This document shows positions 61,307-64,000 of a stretch of 64,000 nt of DNA, one piece after another; position 1 is the stretch's first letter, and the number at the start of each line of letters is the position of its first letter. This DNA is from CAWJMD01 sp963700925 (lineage in GTDB: Bacteria; Actinomycetota; Actinomycetes; Actinomycetales; CAWJMD01): NCBI GenBank assembly GCA_963700925.1, contig OY969553.1, forward strand, positions 1,612,001-1,676,000. Reading direction: 5' to 3'. The notes beneath the pieces were generated by a model. That model saw only the letters and a list, made by a program, of their open reading frames with translations, had not been told where the DNA came from and did no database searches. The translations under genes and the position numbers were made by a program.

Positions 61307-62161
61307 ATGAAGCTCGCGCTCGACCCGTACATGTTCCGCCGTGTCCCGCTGCTGGAGCTGCCATCTCTGGTGGCCGATCTCGGCTACCAGCACATCGAGA
61401 TGTCACCACGCGACGACTTCATGCCGTTCTTCCTGCACCCCCGCGCCGACCGGGCGACGGTGGCGGCGTTCAAGAAGGCACTGGACGGCGCCGGCGTCGG
61501 TATCTCGTCGGTGCTCCCGCTGTACCGGTGGTCGGGCCCCGAGGACGAGCGCCAAGCGGCCGTCAGGTACTGGAAGCGTGCCATCGAGATCACGGTCGAG
61601 CTCGGCTGCGACGTGATGAACTCGGAGTTCAACGGCCGTCCGGAAAGCGCCGGCCGGAGCGAGTCGCAGTTCTGGCGCTCGATGGAGGAGCTGCTGCCGG
61701 TGTTCGAGCGGGAAGGCGTCCGGCTCGTCCTCGAGCCGCACCCGGACGACTTCATCGAGGACGGCAAGGCCGCCGTCGACATGGTGCGCGGCATCAACTC
61801 ACCGCTCGTGTCGTTCCTGTACTGCGCTCCGCACACGTTCCACCAGGGCGGCGACATCACCGGAGTGATGGAGTACGCCGGCGACCTGCTCACCCACCTG
61901 CACGTGGCGGACTCGTTCGACCACCGCGGCTCGTCGGGCCTTCGCTACATCGTCAATCCGCCCGGATCGACCGTGCGCGTCCACCAGCACCTCGACATCG
62001 GCCAGGGAGAGGTGGACTTCGACGAGTTCTTCGGAACCCTCGGGAGGCTCGGGTTCGACGGCATCATGACCGTCTGCGTCTTCGCCTGGGAGGAGCGAGC
62101 CCGCGAGTCCAGCCTCTTCATGCGCGAGCAGATCGAGCACTACACGAAGACCTGGGCCTGA
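61307..62161 (+). CDS. iolH: IolH-like TIM-barrel protein of inositol catabolism
   Basis: The 284-residue protein matches actinobacterial IolH: MKLALDPYMFRR, ELPSLVADLGYQHIEMSPRDDFMPFF, VLPLYRWSGPEDERQAAVRYWKRAIE, MNSEFNGRPESA, LEPHPDDFIEDGKAAVDMVRG and HVADSFDHRGSSGLRYIVNPPGS with RVHQHLDIGQGEVD. It is a xylose-isomerase-like barrel of unproven chemistry in the pathway, perhaps an isomerase for alternative inositols. GAGGAG lies 8 nt before the ATG. It ends the inositol operon before a decayed hydrolase gene. Confidence 0.85.
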   Translation: MKLALDPYMFRRVPLLELPSLVADLGYQHIEMSPRDDFMPFFLHPRADRATVAAFKKALDGAGVGISSVLPLYRWSGPEDERQAAVRYWKRAIEITVELGCDVMNSEFNGRPESAGRSESQFWRSMEELLPVFEREGVRLVLEPHPDDFIEDGKAAVDMVRGINSPLVSFLYCAPHTFHQGGDITGVMEYAGDLLTHLHVADSFDHRGSSGLRYIVNPPGSTVRVHQHLDIGQGEVDFDEFFGTLGRLGFDGIMTVCVFAWEERARESSLFMREQIEHYTKTWA

Positions 62162-62182
62162 CGGCTCGTACGCCACGGCTCG

Positions 62183-62665
62183 TCACGGCGACCTGCTCAC
62201 GTGTTCGGCGAGATCGACCACGGCGTCGAGCAGCTCGTCCCCGTCCAGCAGCGCTCGATCGTTGTGGTCGGCACCGGAGACCTCCACGACCTGGTGCAGG
62301 GACGGTGCCGCTGCTGCCACCGCCCGGCTCTGGTCCGGCGGCACGACCGAGTCCCGGCTGCCGTACACCACCGTGACCGGCACCGAAACGGTCGCGAGCT
62401 GCTCCGCCAGCGGGTACCGGTCCCGGAGCAGGGTCCGGACCGGGAGGAACGGGTAGTGGGTCCGTCCGACCGAGGCCAGGTCCGTGAACGGTGAGCGCAG
62501 CACCAGACCCGCAGGTGGACGGTCCGTCGACAGCTCGGTGAGCACCGCGGCGCCCAGGCTCTCGCCGAGGTACAGGATCCGTTCCGGCGGGTAGCCGGCC
62601 GTCTCGACCAGGTACTGCTGCGCCGCGCGGGTCGACGCGCCGCGCTCCGGCAAGCCGGCCACGAT
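62183..62665 (-). pseudogene. Alpha/beta hydrolase, N-terminus removed by an IS element
   Basis: The minus strand retains the central and C-terminal part of an alpha/beta hydrolase: ERILYLGESLGAAVLTEL with nucleophile Ser in GESLG, PPAGLVLRSPFTDLASVG, VPVTVVYGSRDSVVPPDQS with the acidic residue, and VSGADHNDRALLDGDE with His. The usual N-terminal strands and oxyanion HG motif (about 90 residues) are missing. The reading frame runs into transposase sequence at about 62665, so the IS insertion, or a later deletion, removed the start. Confidence 0.75.
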
Positions 62666-63530
62666 CCCCGCAGACCGTTCGCGACGAGATCCTGTCGATC
62701 ACGTTGACCGAGCCGCCGGTTGAGCTCGGCATCACGCACTGGTCCTCACGGCTTCTCGCGGACCGGTTGCGGCGAGCCGGAAAGCCGGTGTCCCACGCCA
62801 CGGTGGCGCGGGTGTGGAAGCACTTCGGGATCCAGCCGCACCGCTTCGGGACGTTCAAGTTCTCCACCGACCCGCAGCTGGAGGCCAAGGTCCGCGACAT
62901 CGTCGGGCTCTACCTGAACCCGCCCGAGAAGGCCGTTGTGCTGTGCGTGGACGAGAAGTCCCAGACCCAGGCGCTGGACCGCACCGCCCCCATCCTGCCG
63001 CTGCGCCCCGGCCTACCCCAGAGCAGGACTCACGACTACCGCCGGCACGACACCACCACCCTGTTCGCCGCCCTGGAGGTGGCCACCGGCAAGGTCACCG
63101 ACGCCTGCTTCGACCGGCACCGCCACCAAGAGTTCCTGCGGTTCCTCAAACAGGTCGCCAAGGCCTACCCCCGCCAACCGCTGCACGTCGTGGCGGACAA
63201 CTACGCCGCCCACAAGCACCCCGCCGTCAAGGCCTGGCTGGTCAAGAACCCGCGCATCACCATGCACTTCACCCCGACCTCCGGCTCCTGGATGAACCTG
63301 GTCGAGGTCTTCTTCGGCATCCTCACCCGACAACCGATCCGCCGCGGCACCTTCACCAGCGTCACCGACCTCGAAACCGCGATCGGCACCTGCATCGACG
63401 CCTGGAACGAACGCTGCGAACCCTTCCGCTGGGTCAAAGACGCCGACACCATCCTCGCCAAGGCCGTCCACCCCAATGACCGCAACACCAACACCACGTC
63501 AGTTACACGCCACTAGGTGCCGTTAGGGGA
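62666..63530 (+). mobile_element. IS630-family insertion sequence remnant
   Basis: The segment carries the transposase described below and is bounded on the left by truncated hydrolase sequence and on the right by the phytase gene's 3' end. Its 5' part (helix-turn-helix region) is missing, so the element is a remnant. The outer ends are approximate, since I could not identify matching terminal inverted repeats at the left. IS630 elements target TA, and the phytase stop lies at such a TA near 63514. Confidence 0.65.
62704..63516 (+). pseudogene. IS630-family transposase, 5' truncated
   Basis: The visible 270 residues form the DDE catalytic domain: VVLCVDEKSQTQALDRT with the first Asp, LHVVADNYAAHKHPAV with the second, and TSGSWMNLVEVFFGILTRQ with the Glu. 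THWSSRLLADRLRRAG and HATVARVWKHFGIQPHR precede it. The N-terminal DNA-binding helix-turn-helix (about 100 residues) is absent because the frame runs into hydrolase sequence upstream of 62704, and the TTG at 62704 is only the first plausible start. The protein is most likely inactive. Confidence 0.8.
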
Positions 63531-64000
63531 GAGATCTACGACCTTCTCGAGCCTCACTAGCTTGAAGTTCTGCTCACCCGAATTACCCGGTGCCGCGTTG
63601 TTGTTGTCCTGGCACACGAACAGGCCCTGGGGGAACGCCGGACCGAGGTCGCCGGCGTAGGCGGCGATTCCATCCGTGCGCGAGCAACCGTCGGTCACTT
63701 CGCCCGTCACGACCTGAAACGCGCCGACGAACTTGTTGCCGCTGGCGCGGCTGTAGACGAGGTAGTAGTTCTGCTGGGGCTTCTCGACGTTCTGCGCGGA
63801 GACCACGACGTATCCGCTGACGCCCCCGAGATCCACCAGGGTCACGCCCTCGGCATCGGACGCGATGCGCCCCTGAGGCTGCACCTCGTCGACGAGGGTA
63901 CGGGTCTCTCCACTCGCGGGCTCGGCTCCGTACCGCCAGAGGCCGACGTCTTCCTCGGAGATATACAGCGCCCCGGTGGAGTCGTCCGCTGCGCAGCCCT
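63513..64000 (-). CDS. Beta-propeller phytase, C-terminal part (start beyond window)
   Basis: The minus-strand frame is open from the window edge to a TAG at 63513. The visible 161 residues match the last blades of beta-propeller (3-)phytases: LYISEEDVGLWRYGAEP, ASDAEGVTLVDLGG, GYVVVSAQN, YLVYSRASGNKFVGAFQVV, DGCSRTDGIAAYAGDLGPAFPQGLFVCQD and the final SGEQNFKLVRLE. Calcium-binding acidic residues such as those in EEDVG and DGCSRTDG are present. The protein hydrolyses phytate, releasing phosphate and lower inositol phosphates. The stop lies at the IS630 boundary, so a few terminal residues may have been changed by the insertion. Confidence 0.82.
   Translation of the reverse strand, partial: GCAADDSTGALYISEEDVGLWRYGAEPASGETRTLVDEVQPQGRIASDAEGVTLVDLGGVSGYVVVSAQNVEKPQQNYYLVYSRASGNKFVGAFQVVTGEVTDGCSRTDGIAAYAGDLGPAFPQGLFVCQDNNNAAPGNSGEQNFKLVRLEKVVDLSPNGT

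Noticed and set aside
1..64000. CRISPR arrays, rRNA genes, toxin-antitoxin pairs, phage structural genes
   Set aside because: Looked for regularly spaced short repeats, rRNA signatures and capsid/tail motifs and found none.

Overview
The window is GC-rich throughout, uses GTG and TTG starts freely, and packs genes into operons joined by 4-nt ATGA/GTGA/TTGA overlaps. A leader with the actinobacterial SAM-IV consensus, an ABC-2 transporter beside a NarL-type two-component pair, and an iol cluster with a Cgl0159-type aldolase all point to a free-living actinomycete, probably in the Nocardioides/Aeromicrobium neighbourhood. The family assignment is inference; no rRNA or other species marker is present.

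Layout. 1-6.3 kb: a secreted repeat/PKD surface protein cut by the left edge, then a divergently transcribed PQQ-type sugar dehydrogenase translationally coupled to an alditol oxidase. 6.3-15.0 kb (minus strand): a tight operon encoding a C-terminally membrane-anchored helical protein, an HExxH metallopeptidase, a degenerate paralogue of that peptidase whose second zinc histidine is replaced by Leu, a 1221-residue TPR protein and a winged-helix protein. I do not recognise this set as a described system and regard it as the best candidate for a new one. 15.2-25.5 kb: ordinary chromosomal genes, including a zinc-ribbon protein, GNAT enzymes, a flavin monooxygenase, a LuxR-type regulator, a class V aminotransferase behind a SAM-IV riboswitch, a HAD phosphatase and a ROK repressor sharing a palindrome, and topoisomerase IB. 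25.6-38.1 kb: an ABC-2 exporter, a two-component system with a coupled HEPN gene, a second class V aminotransferase, a minimal zincin, a BTAD/AAA/TPR regulator, a BBE-like flavoprotein, an NmrA-like protein and a frameshifted aldo/keto reductase.

38.2-44.0 kb: tRNA-Glu, tRNA-Asp and tRNA-Phe. The 3' end of tRNA-Phe is the attachment site of a 5,007-bp integrated element bounded by perfect 63-bp direct repeats. Its cargo is a large LuxR/AAA regulator and a SnoaL-like protein. Its tyrosine integrase has been broken by an internal inversion and frameshifts. A second, related integrase remnant lies just beyond the right repeat, which suggests successive integrations at the same tRNA.

44.1-64 kb: a LacI-controlled cassette (TIM-barrel isomerase plus Gfo/Idh/MocA dehydrogenase) with two mirror-image operators 60 bp apart, a badly frameshifted pseudogene, then a long myo-inositol locus: GntR regulator, divergent iolG-iolC-aldolase-iolB-iolD-iolA-iolE, a CUT2-type ABC importer, a second iolG and iolH. 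An IS630-type remnant has cut into a neighbouring alpha/beta hydrolase gene. At the right edge lies the C-terminus of a beta-propeller phytase, so the locus may link phytate hydrolysis, inositol uptake and inositol catabolism to central metabolism.
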